Shown here: positions 34,561 to 47,604 of the stretch, piece by piece
How the letters are laid out: every line of letters begins with the position of its first letter
Position numbering within the stretch: the stretch's first letter is position 1
Assembly (NCBI GenBank): GCA_022393335.1
Contig: JAJEKB010000586.1
Span: forward strand, 110,545 to 174,544
Reading direction: 5' to 3'
Source: Macrotrachela quadricornifera
Lineage: Eukaryota > Rotifera > Eurotatoria > Philodinida > Philodinidae
Length of the DNA stretch: 64,000 nt
Position numbers and translations under genes: made by a program
The notes under the pieces: generated by a model
Told to the model about the DNA's origin: nothing
Databases searched by the model: none
The model's input: the letters and a program-made list of their open reading frames with translations, nothing else

Positions 34561-35083
34561 TTAGGCAAAAAGAACAGCTTTGACAAAGAATATAAATGCT
34601 ATTATTGAACCAAGTACGAGACCAATAATAAATGTAATAAGTGACCATCGAATAGCTTTTTTATAAAATGTTGTTGCTTCCGCATAAAATCCTTGATTAT
34701 GCGCTCGCACAGCACGAACTGCATAAACAATAGCAATAATTCCTAAATTAAGATAACCTCATATAATATGCACTTTATGGTTGAATGAATCTTTAATATG
34801 ATATTCAATAAATCACTCACCCAGAAGTGGACAACATATGGATGAGATAAGAGCACAAGCTAAACTTCGTTTTGGATGTGTTTCCTCTTCTACTTCTACT
34901 TCTGCTATTCGATATCGATCTAGACATCATATCAAAAATAAAAGAAAACAAATATTACATCAATTAATATTATTTAAAGCAACCTGCTATATCATTTTCA
35001 ATTTGTCTTGTACTTGTAAATTTTGCAGATGATGTACATCTATGACCTGTTTGTGTTGATGTAAATGCACGTGAACCAAACAT
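34561..35083 (-). CDS. CD225/dispanin family membrane protein
   Basis: Three exons (35083-34984, 34919-34821, 34742-34561), 126 aa. After a polar N-terminus comes the CD225 core: a half-membrane cysteine-bearing helix (ACALISSICCPLLGIIAIVYA), a basic-aromatic cytosolic loop (GFYAEATTFYKKAIRW) and a C-terminal membrane helix (LITFIIGLVLGSIIAFIFFV). This layout is that of dispanins (IFITM, PRRT, SYNDIG and TMEM relatives). The paired cysteines in the first helix are the usual palmitoylation sites. Dispanins act in membrane fusion and trafficking; which branch this belongs to cannot be said. Start: the ATG lies 5 nt after a TTTATCAG acceptor. Confidence 0.8.
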
Positions 35084-36630
35084 TTTATCTGATAAATAAG
35101 CGTAAAAGAAAACAAATGATCACTACTTTACTGTAAAAAAAAAAAGAAGAGGAATCAAACATGAATAGAATGTCCGGATGTAATGCCAAAAAAAATCCTA
35201 TAGGGTGTGTAGGCCCTTGAGAGAGAGTGAAGTCGTGCACGCTTTTAGATGCATAATTTTTGTCTCTAATCAGCCAAACAGTGATGATGACGAAAGGCAA
35301 GAAACAAAAAAAAAAGAGAAAGAAATATGAGAAGAGAAAAAGTAGTTTGTATTGTCCTCAAGGACTTAAACAAAATCATCATCACTACATATTTTTCTAG
35401 AATATATCTCAAGAGATTTTTACAGAAACACATACTATTTTACTGACTAAGCAATGCTACTATTCATAATTATCATGGTAACTTTTTTTTTTGTTTTCTT
35501 ACTAAAATAATATATATATGATAAGCAATAATTATTTATGACATTTGAACAGAAAATAATCAGGAAAGGTAAGAAAAGAAAGTAAGATTATCTTACTTCC
35601 TTTGATAGCGGACTCCAATCTTAAGAAGAAATAGGAAGTAACGAAAAAAAAAAAGGAACAAAACGTCTATTCAATTACTCCCATCACATCAATACAACGA
35701 TGAACTGAGATGAAGCCAATAATAGTGACACAAGAAGAATACACACCGGAACCGGAAATACATCCGCTTTGTGCTAGGCTCGTTTTATACAAAACCGATC
35801 TCAAAACAGCTTGGGAAGCCTAATCAGTGACAGTATCAAGTCTTCTTATGTAAACGTTCGATGCCTATGACTATGACAACATATTTATAGCTTAAGGATC
35901 TATTACATATGTTGTCGATGTTCGACTGTTGGCATTAGCTCTTCTCTTTCTTTAGTGCGATCCAAATACATCAATAAATGATGATTAACCAAGCGCAAGA
36001 TGATGAATATATATATATATTGAGATCAACATATTGCCTGTTTGCCGTCTCAACCAAGAAAAACGTCAAGAAAAAAAAAATTACCAATAAAAGACAACAA
36101 TCTTATTAGACGTACGAGATATATGGATGGATATAAAATGATTGCAGTTTGTCGAAAATAGTCTAATGATAGACCGGTGTTAGTTTGTTTGATGAATGAC
36201 ATGTCGGACTATGGGTGGGGAATCACTAACTGCATAAATTCTCCTTGTCATAGAAAAACATAACAAACAATGTCTGATAGAAGAGATAGAAGAAAAAGAG
36301 AGAAAATGAGAACAAGTATTTTCTATATATTTTTGTTCTGGTATTTGTCATTCATTTCCTATTTGTCATCAAAATTCCAAAATTAATGCATTCTAACCTT
36401 TTTTCTTTCTCATTTACTGTTTGATCCATCTTATTGATTTAATAATTAACATTTGTCTACTTTCTGTATATATTCACATCATATATATATTTTTTTTATT
36501 CGAATAACTACAGAAAAAAAAACAACAACAACAACAATAATAACAACAATAACATTTTTTCAAAAGATACAGATACAAAAAAAAAAATTCTCATAGATCA
36601 GTTGTTTATATCCTAATATATGTAAAGAAA
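35084..36630. other. Intergenic, no gene recognised
   Basis: About 1.5 kb, AT-rich, with a short CAA/AAC repeat tract near 36520-36550. Confidence 0.4.
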
Positions 36631-38866
36631 TTATTCTTGTATTAATTGTTGATAGAATTTCAATGAACGATCCATGCTTGAACTTGCTAAATAATTAGCA
36701 TTTGAACCAAAACGAATACCAGTTGCTACAGCTGTATGATCATTAAATACTTTAAGTAAATCCCATTGTTTTGCTTGATATACTCTATTAATAAAAAAAG
36801 AGAAGTATCAAGTCGAATACATTCATTTGTTTTTTTATACTTACCGAACATCAGTACCAGCAACACCAAGATACATTCCACTTTGATCAAAAACAAGATC
36901 ACGTATCTTAAATAAAAGAAAAAAAAATCAATGTTATATATGTATATAATTATTTTGTAAATAATTAAATTTTACTTCATAACGATCTTCAAGTGTAATA
37001 GTTTTAAAATTTTTTAATTTACGTAAGTCCCATAATTTAATTGATGCATCTTCAGCAGCAGTTGCTAAATAATATCCTTTAAAAAAAATAAAAGAAAGAG
37101 AGAAAGAAGAATTAAATTTCTTTATTTTAAAAAAGAAGAAAATTTTTCTTTTACCATTTTCAGAAAATGCAATTGCATTAATACTTCCAGCATGACCAGG
37201 AAAATCAGCAACATTATTACATTCTTTTAAATCCCAAATTTTAATAACACTTTCTTGTGTACCAACGCCAAATATAATACCATCTGGATGGAATTGTGCA
37301 CATGTTAATCCTTATTAAAAGAAAAAAAAAATATATATATATATATCTTTCATTAAATATTCAATAAAATCTCTTTTTTTTAATACCTCTTTGTGACGTT
37401 GTATCTTGAATTTTTGTTATTAATTTTCCCGTACGTAAATCTGATAAAGCCCAATATGTATCACTTGCACTTGATAAAACATAATCACCAGTTGGATGTA
37501 ATGAAAGACCTGTTAAAGGAGTTTCATGAGCTTTAAGAACTTTTAAACATTGTGCAGATGGTATATGCCATACACGAATACTTGTATCCGAACTTCCTGT
37601 TATAGCAATATCCTATTTAAAAAAGTAATAAAAATATTCTTTTTCTGCGTAAAGAAAATTTTCTTTTTTCACTTCTTCGAAATGATGTATAACATGTGTA
37701 ACTTTTTTTTGATGACCTTTAAGTGTTGCAACAACTTGTTCACTATCTTTATTAAATACCACAGCTTGACGATCATTTCCACCGGTTAGAATTATACTAG
37801 AATTTTTTGGTGATATATCAAGTGTTAATATACCAGGACTACTAGCACTATGTAATGCCTATTAATATAAATAAAATAATCTAATAATAAAAGAAAAAAT
37901 TGAGAAAAAATTTTTCGAAACTGTATGTGTTGCTGAACAACGAAAATTTCTCATTTCATCAATTGTTGTTAAACCTTCTGGTACATGTTTACCACGTTGT
38001 TTACGTAATTGTGTTAATACAGATGCTTTATCTTGTAACTTAAGAAAAAAATAAATTAATATTTTATTTATTTAAATAAATTATTTAAAATTTAAAATTA
38101 CTTTTTGAATTATTTCATCAGTCATGCCTTCCGAAGTTGTTACTGATGTTTGAGAAATATCAGTAGAAATTCCATGATGTGATATTTGTGTTGGTTGTTC
38201 ATTAATAAATTGCTAAAATTATTTCAATATTTATTTTCTTTTTTATTATTTTTTATAATAACTTACTGTTGGTATTGTTTGTGTAATACCAGATTGAGGT
38301 TTAAGTGTAGCTAAAGCTTCTCGTGCAGCTGTTACTTCTTTATTTAAACGAGCAATAACACGACAAGCAGCATCATGTTGATACATAACATGTGAAAGTT
38401 CTATATAATAACAAAAAGAATTTTCTTTCTTTTATTTTATATAAAAATTAAACCTTGTCGAGCTGTTTGTAATTGTTGACGAAGTGTAAAACTATGTAAC
38501 ATACAAGCATCCCATTCATCTTGTAACATTTTAAGTATAGCTGGAATACTTGTAGCTGATGGTGGTTTTGGTTTACTTAATGGTGTAACTAAAAAAAAAA
38601 TATTTTATAAGAATTGAAAATAAAAAAAAAAAACCTAATTTATAAATACCTTTAACTTCAATTAATTGATCTTCTGTTAATGGTTGTCCATTAATCGGAT
38701 CATTTGATGATTCATGTAAATATTTAATAATTAAACGTTTTTCATAAATACAACCAGATACAGGTGAAAGTACTGGTTGTTCAGGAACTTCATTTGAAAC
38801 TAAATATTAAATATAAACATTTTTATTTATTAATAAAAATAACTTACGGGAACAGATAAGTGACAT
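36631..38866 (-). CDS. PRPF19: Pre-mRNA-processing factor 19
   Basis: U-box E3 ubiquitin ligase and scaffold of the NineTeen complex in the spliceosome. Twelve exons (38866-38848, 38799-38650, 38588-38454, 38400-38267, 38212-38102, 38038-37922, 37858-37673, 37612-37387, 37310-37155, 37076-36976, 36906-36845, 36784-36631) give 516 aa; human is 504. The start MSLICS and U-box ([24 protein letters not shown]) are followed by the tetramerising coiled coil ([19 protein letters not shown]). Seven WD40 repeats follow (e.g. [20 protein letters not shown]), ending MDRSLKFY, as in the family. The exon 7 donor (GTGAAA at 37672) was chosen to preserve the repeat. A TTTTCAG acceptor lies about 20 nt before the ATG. 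It precedes the KIAA0319-like gene's 3' end by 315 bp. Confidence 0.95.
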
Positions 38867-39181
38867 GTTTATTATAAAAAAGAGAATCTGAAAATTAAAA
38901 AGAAAAAAGAAAGATCATCATTCAATAAGCTCTTTTCTTCTTCGTCACTATCAAAGAAAAATATAATATAATAATAATAATAATAATAATAATAAAATAT
39001 CATAGTAAACATAAATAGAATAAATCGGTTGAAAATAGTCAATGCATATAGATATTAATAAGATGAGATAAAAACAAATAAGCAAAGCCAAAAAAACAAA
39101 AAAAAAACGAGTATTCTTTTTTCAGCTTATCACAATGAAAGAGATTCACTTAAATAATATGTTGTTGTTTTGTTTTTATTT
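38867..39181. repeat. Spacer with an (AAT)n microsatellite
   Basis: An ATA/AAT trinucleotide run of about nine units lies at about 38967-38994, between PRPF19 and the KIAA0319-like gene on the same strand. The rest is AT-rich spacer. Confidence 0.6.
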
Positions 39182-42100
39182 TTAAGCAATACTATTGTCA
39201 GTTGTTGTCGGTGATTGCCCATTATTGCGCAACATTGGACTACCATTACTATCTTGAATAGGAACTCTTAAATCACGATTTTTTGTAGTTGGTGAATTTG
39301 TTTGATATTTAGATGTAAGAAGTGGTTTATCATAAAGAGTTTGTTCACCATTTTCATCAGATACATCATAATCAGATTCAGATATAATTACATTTGATGC
39401 GTTTACTTTATCTAAGAAAACAAAAAATAAAATATTTAAATATAATTAAATTTGTGTTTTTACAAACTTTTTTTTAATAAACGTAGTTTATTTTTTGTTT
39501 TTCCTTTTGGACTATATGAGATTTCATTATCATCATCATCATTTTCACGTAATAATTGATAACGAATACGTTTACGACGTTCTAATATTTTACGACGACG
39601 TTTACAGCGTAAACAACAACATAAACATAACCAAAAAACTAATATTGTAAATATTGATCCAGTGATTGTTGTTAAGACAAAATAATGAATTAGAAAATCT
39701 GTAAAGAAACGAAAACAATGACAAATAATTTAATTACGAAGTTTTTATAATTCATAGAAAATATCAACACGTATATCTTTTCGATAGAAAATTTCAAACT
39801 ACATATGATTTATATTTATCAGGAAAAATCAGACAGCAAGGGAAATATTTACACAATAAATTTTTCAATCATTATGTAAATATGTCAAACAAAGCAACCA
39901 AGTAAAAACGTAATAAATTACAATTAACTGACAGTTTTTAAGGTCGTTTTGACAAGTTTTCTAACAATCAAATTAACAAATATTCACAAGGTCTATTTAA
40001 CAAATTCACAGAAATCGAATTAATTTCTGTCATACAAAATATTTTTCAATAGTATATAGCATAATTGCAAATTTATTACACAAGTGTTTATCGTCTTTTT
40101 TTGTAAATTTTCTATCGATCAATAAGAAAAATTTATTGATTGAAGAGATACAAAAGTTGATATTTGTTTTTGCTACGCAACAAAATATCTTTCTGATCCC
40201 TCATAACCCTTTGATGGGCGGTGGATCAAATATGCACCTCTTTTTTTCTTTTTCTGTTCTCTTGCATTCCTCTCCAGCTTCTTCCATTCAAATGTTACTC
40301 GTCAAAGGGATCAACAAGTTTGAATAAATATAATAAGCTAAAATTATTTTTAGAACTAATATAACCCGCATTTAAACTTTTGGTATAGGAATTTTTTTCT
40401 ATTAAAATGAAAATAGATTATACATAGCCTAACATCACACTTCTCATACTGATATCTTGTATCTATAGCTGATACATAGCATTTCTTTGAAGTGCTATCT
40501 AAAACTAACGATTCTTCTAAGGTTGTATCTAGTATTCAAGATCAGAATCCCATAAAAGTAGTTGTGAACAAATATTTCGAAATAAAAGAATATTCTTACC
40601 ACAATTAGATTCTTGAAAAATAAAATATTTAAACCAATTTTCCATATAATATCTATTACAAATACAACGTTTTGTTTTTTGATCACATCTTCCATGATTT
40701 GAACAATTTGATAAACATAAATAAGTATTAATGGATAAAATATTTGTATTTGATGCGGAACGTAATGATTTTATTTTTTTTTGTAACTGTTTAATAATTA
40801 ATTTTGGTGAAATAATTAAATTAGTTTTTAAATCTTTAGCTTTAATTAATAAAATATTTTCTTTTGGCATTCCACTCATTATAATATAAATATTTGGCAT
40901 TAAATCTATTAGAAAAACACGTATTTGTGATAAAAGATTATCAAGTGTTTGTTGATATAAATATGGTTTAGATAAAAAAATAATTTCAATTAAATTTTCA
41001 GCATCTGGTATACCGTGAACATTAACTGTTATATTCATTTCACTCATTTGTTGTCTATCATCATATACTTGAAGATTAAATACATATTGTCCTTCAATTA
41101 AATTTGTTATATAAGCAATAGGTAATAAATTTGTATCATTTATAAAATTTCCAATAGCTGGACTTAATGAACTTTTACTCCATTGCCATTTTGCAATACC
41201 ATAATCGGCTGTTGTTTTTGATGCATTAAGAATAATAAGATTATTTAATACATTAACATATTTTGTTTCTAAATCAATATGAATTTTTGGTGGTTGACCA
41301 TTTTGTGAATAAACAATAACAAGAACATCTTTTTTTGATATATAGTTTTCATCTTTTGTTTTTAATACTAATTGAAATTTATATTGTCCAATACGAAGAT
41401 TTGATATTCTTGTTTTAAGTGAATTTGGAGATGTTATTTCAATATCATTTAGTTTTTGTTTATTATCACTTGATATTAATGTCCAATAAATATTTGTTTG
41501 TTGTTCAATAATACTTGGTGTACCATCAAGTATAACATCATTTGATGGCCAAAATACAATTTCACGTTGATTTGTGACACGAGCTTCAATTGGTTCTATA
41601 AGGAAAAAAAACGATATGAAAATTTTTATTATGAAAGATTTTTTTGTTTAAGATGTTATTTACCACCAGTAGCATATAATTGAATAGTTTTTGTTTGTTC
41701 ATTACCAAGATTATCAATAACATGTAATCGAAATGAATAATTTCCAGGACGAAGATTTGATATTAATAAATTCGATGTATCAACATTCTAAAAATAAATA
41801 AATTTATCAAATTTTTCTTTTATTTAAATTAATTTTTACTTCAAGTATTGGCATGATAGGACCATCTTTCATATATGTCCATTGATAAACAACTTGTCGA
41901 TTTGATGGTTCAACATATGCTTCTAGCTTTGTTATCTGTTGTGGTAAATGAACTATTACTGGAGAAGTTACTTTGAGAATAAGTGGTGGTGGTACTGTTG
42001 TTTTAGCTATAAAAGACGAATAAAGTAACAAAATATAATAAATCTTTTTAGTTTTTGAATAACTTGAGAATAAAAGTGGAGAGAAACCTTTAATTTTCAT

Positions 42101-44029
42101 TATTTAAAAGTGAAATGTTGCTAAATTATCTTGTTTAGAAACAGATGAAACTGATCAGATTTTACTATCGATTTTAATCAGAAATTTTCGTGACAACGAT
42201 GCATTCTAATTTAGCTAGTCGATAGCATAGATTTTTTTCTGTTAATCTATACAAGATCGACTTTTCTAACATATTCTAAACTGTACTATTTCATTACGAT
42301 GAGTTGAATTATAATTTTTGAAATTCAGTGTATACAAATTTTTAAAGTTAAAAAAGGTATTTTCGAATTATTTCAAAACTAAAAGCAGTTACTACAAATC
42401 CATTCAATTTAGTCAAATATTTTAAATTTAATACAGTTCAGAAAATGTCTAATTAGAATTTATAGCAAAAATTAATACATTTGATCTATTCATAATCAAG
42501 ATAATTTAGTAATATTTTACTTTCACATATTTCTAACTGTTTTCTTTCCCAAACTATTAAAAAAAAAAGTAACGAGATTTATTAGATTTTAGAGTCGACA
42601 ATAATTTTTGTTTTTCTTACTTGAAAGAACTTCTACTTTAACTATATCAGATGCTAATATTATTCCTTGTTTATTATTTAATTTTAATTCGAATTCATAT
42701 ATTCCTTCGCGTAATTGTTTAACAAGAATATGTGATGTTACATCTTCTTGATTAGAAATATCAACTTTAGCTCCATTTGTTGATGATTTAAGTGACCAAA
42801 ATAAACTTAAATTTAGTTTATTTAATAATGAAATATTTAATTCACTTCTATTTGATTTATAAAGAACATGTCCATATAAATCAATTTGATTTGTAGGTAA
42901 TGTTATTATTTGATCATCACCAGCTTCTACTGTAACATCAAATGATGATGATGATGATGATGATAAGGTTGAAGCTGATTTTGTTGTTGTTAAAAAACTT
43001 GTTGTCATATTTTCTTGATTATCCATTAGACATTTTCCATTAGAATATTTTCGTATAAAACCTAATTTACATTGACAATAACCATGTTTAGCACGATCAC
43101 TTGATGGTAAACATTCTTCATTTTTTTTACATTTTCCACTATTATCATCTTCCTCCATAACAAGATTATCATCAATATTTTCGTAATCTTGTTCATATAA
43201 AGAACAAGGTCTTGTACGAGGTAAATATTGACGACAAACACCTTTTTAAAAATAAACATAAAAATAATGATTTTGAAAAAAATTAATTTATTTTTTTTTC
43301 TGAATATTTACCATTAATACGACGATAACCATTATTTTGATCACATAAACAAATATTACGTTTTAATTGTGCATTTATTGACACTCGTTCACACTGTTCA
43401 TTAACAGAACATAATTTTGTTTCATTACATTCATCATGTCCTGGATCGTCATAATCAATAGCAGCTGCTGTTAATTCTATTTTCAAATAAAATATTTTAT
43501 TCTGTTTTTTTTAAATTAAATTATAATTTTACTTACGAACAGAACGAATTTTTAGATAAAATGTATCACTCTCACCCCCCATATTATCATTATTTATCGG
43601 TCGACACAATTCATCCGATACACATTCAATATGAAGACATGTTGATGATATCCAATAAGCAACATTACAACGATTAAACTGACAACATTGAACAACACAC
43701 TCTTCCCAAGTATCTACTTTAACTCTTAACAAAAAAATAAAAATCGATTAATTTATGAAAAATCGTCGCATTTTTAATCCTTTTTTTTATTACTTGGAAT
43801 ATTTTCCAGCCTCCGAACCACCTGTTGGTTTAACATTTGTGTAAATATGATTTTTTAATTCACTATAATGCCTCCAATCATTTGACCATATTGAACAAAT
43901 ATCACCTAGAAAAAAATATTTTATTTGAGAAAAACAAATAAATAATATACTATTATGTGTTTTTGCATAACAAATTATTCGAGAAGAAGAACAGAAAAGC
44001 ACCAATAATAAAAATTTTAGCACCAACAT
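39182..44029 (-). CDS. KIAA0319-like type I membrane protein with MANSC and PKD domains
   Basis: Ten exons (44029-43951, 43905-43794, 43724-43537, 43476-43312, 43241-42621, 42006-41840, 41787-41664, 41595-40600, 39698-39468, 39411-39182), all in phase, 970 aa. Signal peptide MLVLKFLLLVLFC; N-terminal MANSC domain (CSIWSNDWRHY, CVVQCCQFNRCNVAYW). Two cysteine-rich EGF-like stretches follow, then a Ser/Thr linker with poly-Ser, then several PKD beta-sandwich repeats. The membrane-proximal cysteine block CSNHGRCDQKTKRCICNRYY.MENW is specific to KIAA0319/KIAA0319L. One membrane helix (about 819-846) and a basic cytoplasmic tail follow. Vertebrate homologues act in neuronal migration, axon growth and endocytic traffic. 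Introns of 614 and 901 nt are long for this window. An acceptor lies 5 nt before the ATG. Confidence 0.88.
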
Positions 44030-45696
44030 TGCATCTAAAAAATTTTACATATAAAATTTCAAATGAATAATATTCTTTTATGCGTATTAATATAATTAAT
44101 CAAGTGAAGTGTGTAAATGTATTTTGTCAGAATATAATCGTCAATTATAATAAATCGCTTTAAAGAAAAAAACACACTGACAGAACGAACGAAAAAATTT
44201 CGTAGACAATGGATCACTACGAAAAAAGAATGGATGATGTTTTCTATAATAATTGGATAAAAATTGAATAAATATTTCATGTAGATTAGTATCGCATTAA
44301 AATTTTAGTCAAAATCATAATAAATCTTCCTTTTATTAAGTTTAAGAATGATTCTCATTGATAGATGTCACTCATTTACGTAAATTAATTAGATTTTTCT
44401 TATCAAACTCAACTTATGTATTAATTAATATTTATAGTGAGATTATGTTCAATCTCAGATTCAAGAATATATGCATCCAATGTCAGACTGAGAAAAAAAT
44501 TTCATCAAAATTTAAATTAGGCTTTAGATCAATATTGAGTTTCGGATTGTTCATGATGAGATACGGCAACACAATGCCATTTCAGATGTTACGATGACCG
44601 GTGGAGAAACTAACGAAAGAACATATGCAACTGTTAGATACGGTTCGATCTCATATTTTGATTATGAATAGGATTCGGTGAAACTAAGTAAACTCTATAA
44701 GAGTTCGAGTCTATCTAGTGTAACATTCTGTAAGCAAGATCTGGCTCAAGAGACAACGTACAAAAAATAGACACAAATTTATAAGATTTTGGCTCAAGTA
44801 TCCGTGGTTCAAAATAATCACAAAAATTTATTAATAAATGCCCCTAAAAACTTCTGAAATAGCCTATCTGGCGTTGAGACTAAATTTGAAATCAGATTTA
44901 TTCTACAAACACAAGGAGTCAATTTAGAAAAACTCTCAATATCGTCAGCCTTTTGAATACTCTTCAATGGAGATCATGTTTTCTTGAGCGATTCAGCACA
45001 ATCGTTTTCCAAGAAGTAGATAAATGATTTTTAAAAGCGTTATTAAATCAATATCTTCCGCAAGATTTTAAGAACTTAGATACGGAATGCACGTTCTTTG
45101 ATGATAATCGAATTAGATGAGTTTGCACACAACACCTTATTGCACAGGACTTAGTTCGAGCTAATCAGATTAACTCCTACCCAAATTTTCCAGTTCTACT
45201 CATATTTCTGTACCTTTTACCTTGGCTAAGATGTTACTTACAAGATGTTTCAATACAGTAAGCTTTACTATGTCAGAGTTATGACAATTTTATAATGAGT
45301 TCTCAGTCTTGGGACTAGCGGTCGAGGATTCCAAAAAACTTGAAAAGTCTGGTTCGGATTCCTAGGAACTTGGAAGAGCCGATTTCGATTCGGTTCTAGG
45401 TTCCAAAAAAAATTTGGAACCGTCGATCTCTACTTGAGATCAGCTATGCATGAAAAACTGAATTACTATATTTTCATGTGAGATTTAGTTCACAGACAGG
45501 TTTCATGGCAACTAGAATGTGCTAAAAGCTTTAGCTCAAATGAATGTATTTTTCATGAGATAACAAGTATTTACGAAAGCTTGATTTTATATAGCTTGCC
45601 TTGTGATATATAAACATTTCAGACGACGAAGTTGAGGCATACAAATCAACATAGCAATAAGTTTGCTGAAGGTATAAGCATATGATCAATAACAAA
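44030..45696. other. Gene-poor, probably old mobile-element DNA
   Basis: From about 44600 the composition is less AT-biased than the flanks. At about 45310-45436 there is a cluster of GGTTC and GGATTCC motifs, including a hairpin GGTTCCAAAAAAAATTTGGAACC, resembling sub-terminal motifs of hAT-type ends. No partner end or protein was found. Confidence 0.3.
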
Positions 45697-46266
45697 TTAT
45701 TCAATAGTACTCAATTGTTTATTGGTAACTATTCGAGACAACATCGAGTTATTATTTTCATACATATAGAGTTTGTCATATTTTAACGTATACAAAGCCA
45801 GTATTAATTGATAGATATAACTTACATTTTCATAAATATCATTAAATAGATTAACATTTAATAACAAAAGAGTCGATCGATATACGAGATTAATAAGAAG
45901 TAAAATGACATTTTCAAATTCAATATCATACGGAGTAACTGATTCCAGATGATTTAATGATGGATCGATGCTGATAGATGAAAGAAATCGATCAAGATTT
46001 TCCGAAAAGCATAAATAAATCGAATATATTTGTTGTCTATTAAAATGTGCTATTTGTCAATAATTGCTTATAAATTTTTTTTCTGATGCTGAAAGATGGA
46101 ATTTTATTTTAAATACTAGAAATGATGGTTTGAAAAGTTGTTGAAAACGATAATTAAGACTGAAAAATACTTTATAGATATCACAATCATCTGGATAATC
46201 AAATATTTCATAAAACATTTCATTCGACAAATTTTCGATAAAAGTTATCGATTGGTCCAATTCATC
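45697..46266 (-). pseudogene. F-box protein gene, broken by one stop
   Basis: The minus strand from an acceptor AG at 46267 reads LDQSITFIENLSNEMFYEIFDY, an F-box start, and continues for about 70 codons to TGA at about 46059. The same frame then runs open for another 120 codons (QIAHFNRQQIYSIYL, FNDIYENVSYIYQLILALYTL) to TAA at 45697. The layout (F-box, then a leucine-rich tail ending LSTIE) is what I know from large rotifer F-box families. The single TGA and the missing first exon suggest a recent pseudogene. F-box proteins hand substrates to SCF ubiquitin ligases. The first exon with ATG was not found. Confidence 0.6.
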
Positions 46267-47604
46267 TATAAAAATAATAACAATACTTAAGTATTTATCT
46301 ATAATATGAATAACTTATTTCAAAATTTCTTTATATTTTCCTGTAATGATTGACTAAGAATTTGCATTTCATGTACTTCATATGTTTATCTAAAGATTTA
46401 ATATATCTACAAGAGAGAATACAATAACCAGGACCTCATTTAAAAGGAGATTATTAACATTTTAAATCACAAATTTTTTCTACTGAATCAAAATTTGATG
46501 AAACGTAGTATAAACTAACTAGACGACGTTAGGAAACATGTAGTTAAATTACATTTAGAGAAGTATGTGATCACATGAAAATTAAAACATTTTTTATTCC
46601 ATTACTAATATGCACATTGTTTTGATGATACAACACGAAAATAACTTTTTTCGCAAAGTTCAACACACCAGAAGTTAAAAGTTATGTTTGTCCTTCTCTA
46701 TATTGCTTTTGTATTACAATAAGTGCTTCAACAATAAATTGAAATGACTGTTGGCAAAGAAGCCTAAAGTCGTGGTTGTTTATTCTCTTTTCAATGCGCT
46801 TCTTCTTCTGATTACTTATTGCCAAACATCTTTCTACCCTTTTTCTACTATAACAATTACCTATAAGTGCAGTACAAATGGACGACATATATCATAAATA
46901 TCCTCGAGTACCAAATTAGTCAAGTCGGTGGCCTCTATATGAATAACCTATGCTAACTCGATTTTCAGACGCACATATAGACAACGTATCGTATGTATAG
47001 AAGAGAATTCTCTTGATGAGGATTGATAAAGATAAACTAAATGAATTCAATTTTTTACAATATACTAAACTATGTGCTGCAATACCTCAGACATATCTCA
47101 CAAATATATATTTTTAAGAGGAGGAAAATCAATGAAAAATTTCTAAAATCTAGATGATGGGATCAAAACTATTTTGGACTGGATAAACTTGGTAGCTATA
47201 TTTATTAATGTTATCCATATATCTCATCATTCCTGCAAGTTTGTACAAATCTGTACCAGCTTCTCATTATTATTAAAAATATTTCTCCAAGGCTCTCACA
47301 AAGTTGAAGATTAGAAAATTCTCAAGGTGGCAGATATGTGTATCATTAGAACTCAAAGAATTAAGTAAAAAAATTTATTTCTCATGTACTCTGCTTTGAT
47401 AAACGAATCGACAAAGATGTATTCAGTAATCTAACTATAGATATTTTGGTAGGGTACCATTAATTCGAATTTTAAGGAAAATTTTTTCATGTGTTTTTTA
47501 CATCATTTGATGGAGTGCGATCTGCGAATCATGGAAATCTACTTTTTGACTCTAACCAATACTTCTTTTCGGTCAAAAAACACGAAATACTGGAAAGGTA
47601 TCAT
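46267..47604. other. Intergenic, no gene recognised
   Basis: AT-rich; may contain the missing first exon of the F-box pseudogene. Short open frames have no motif. Confidence 0.35.
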
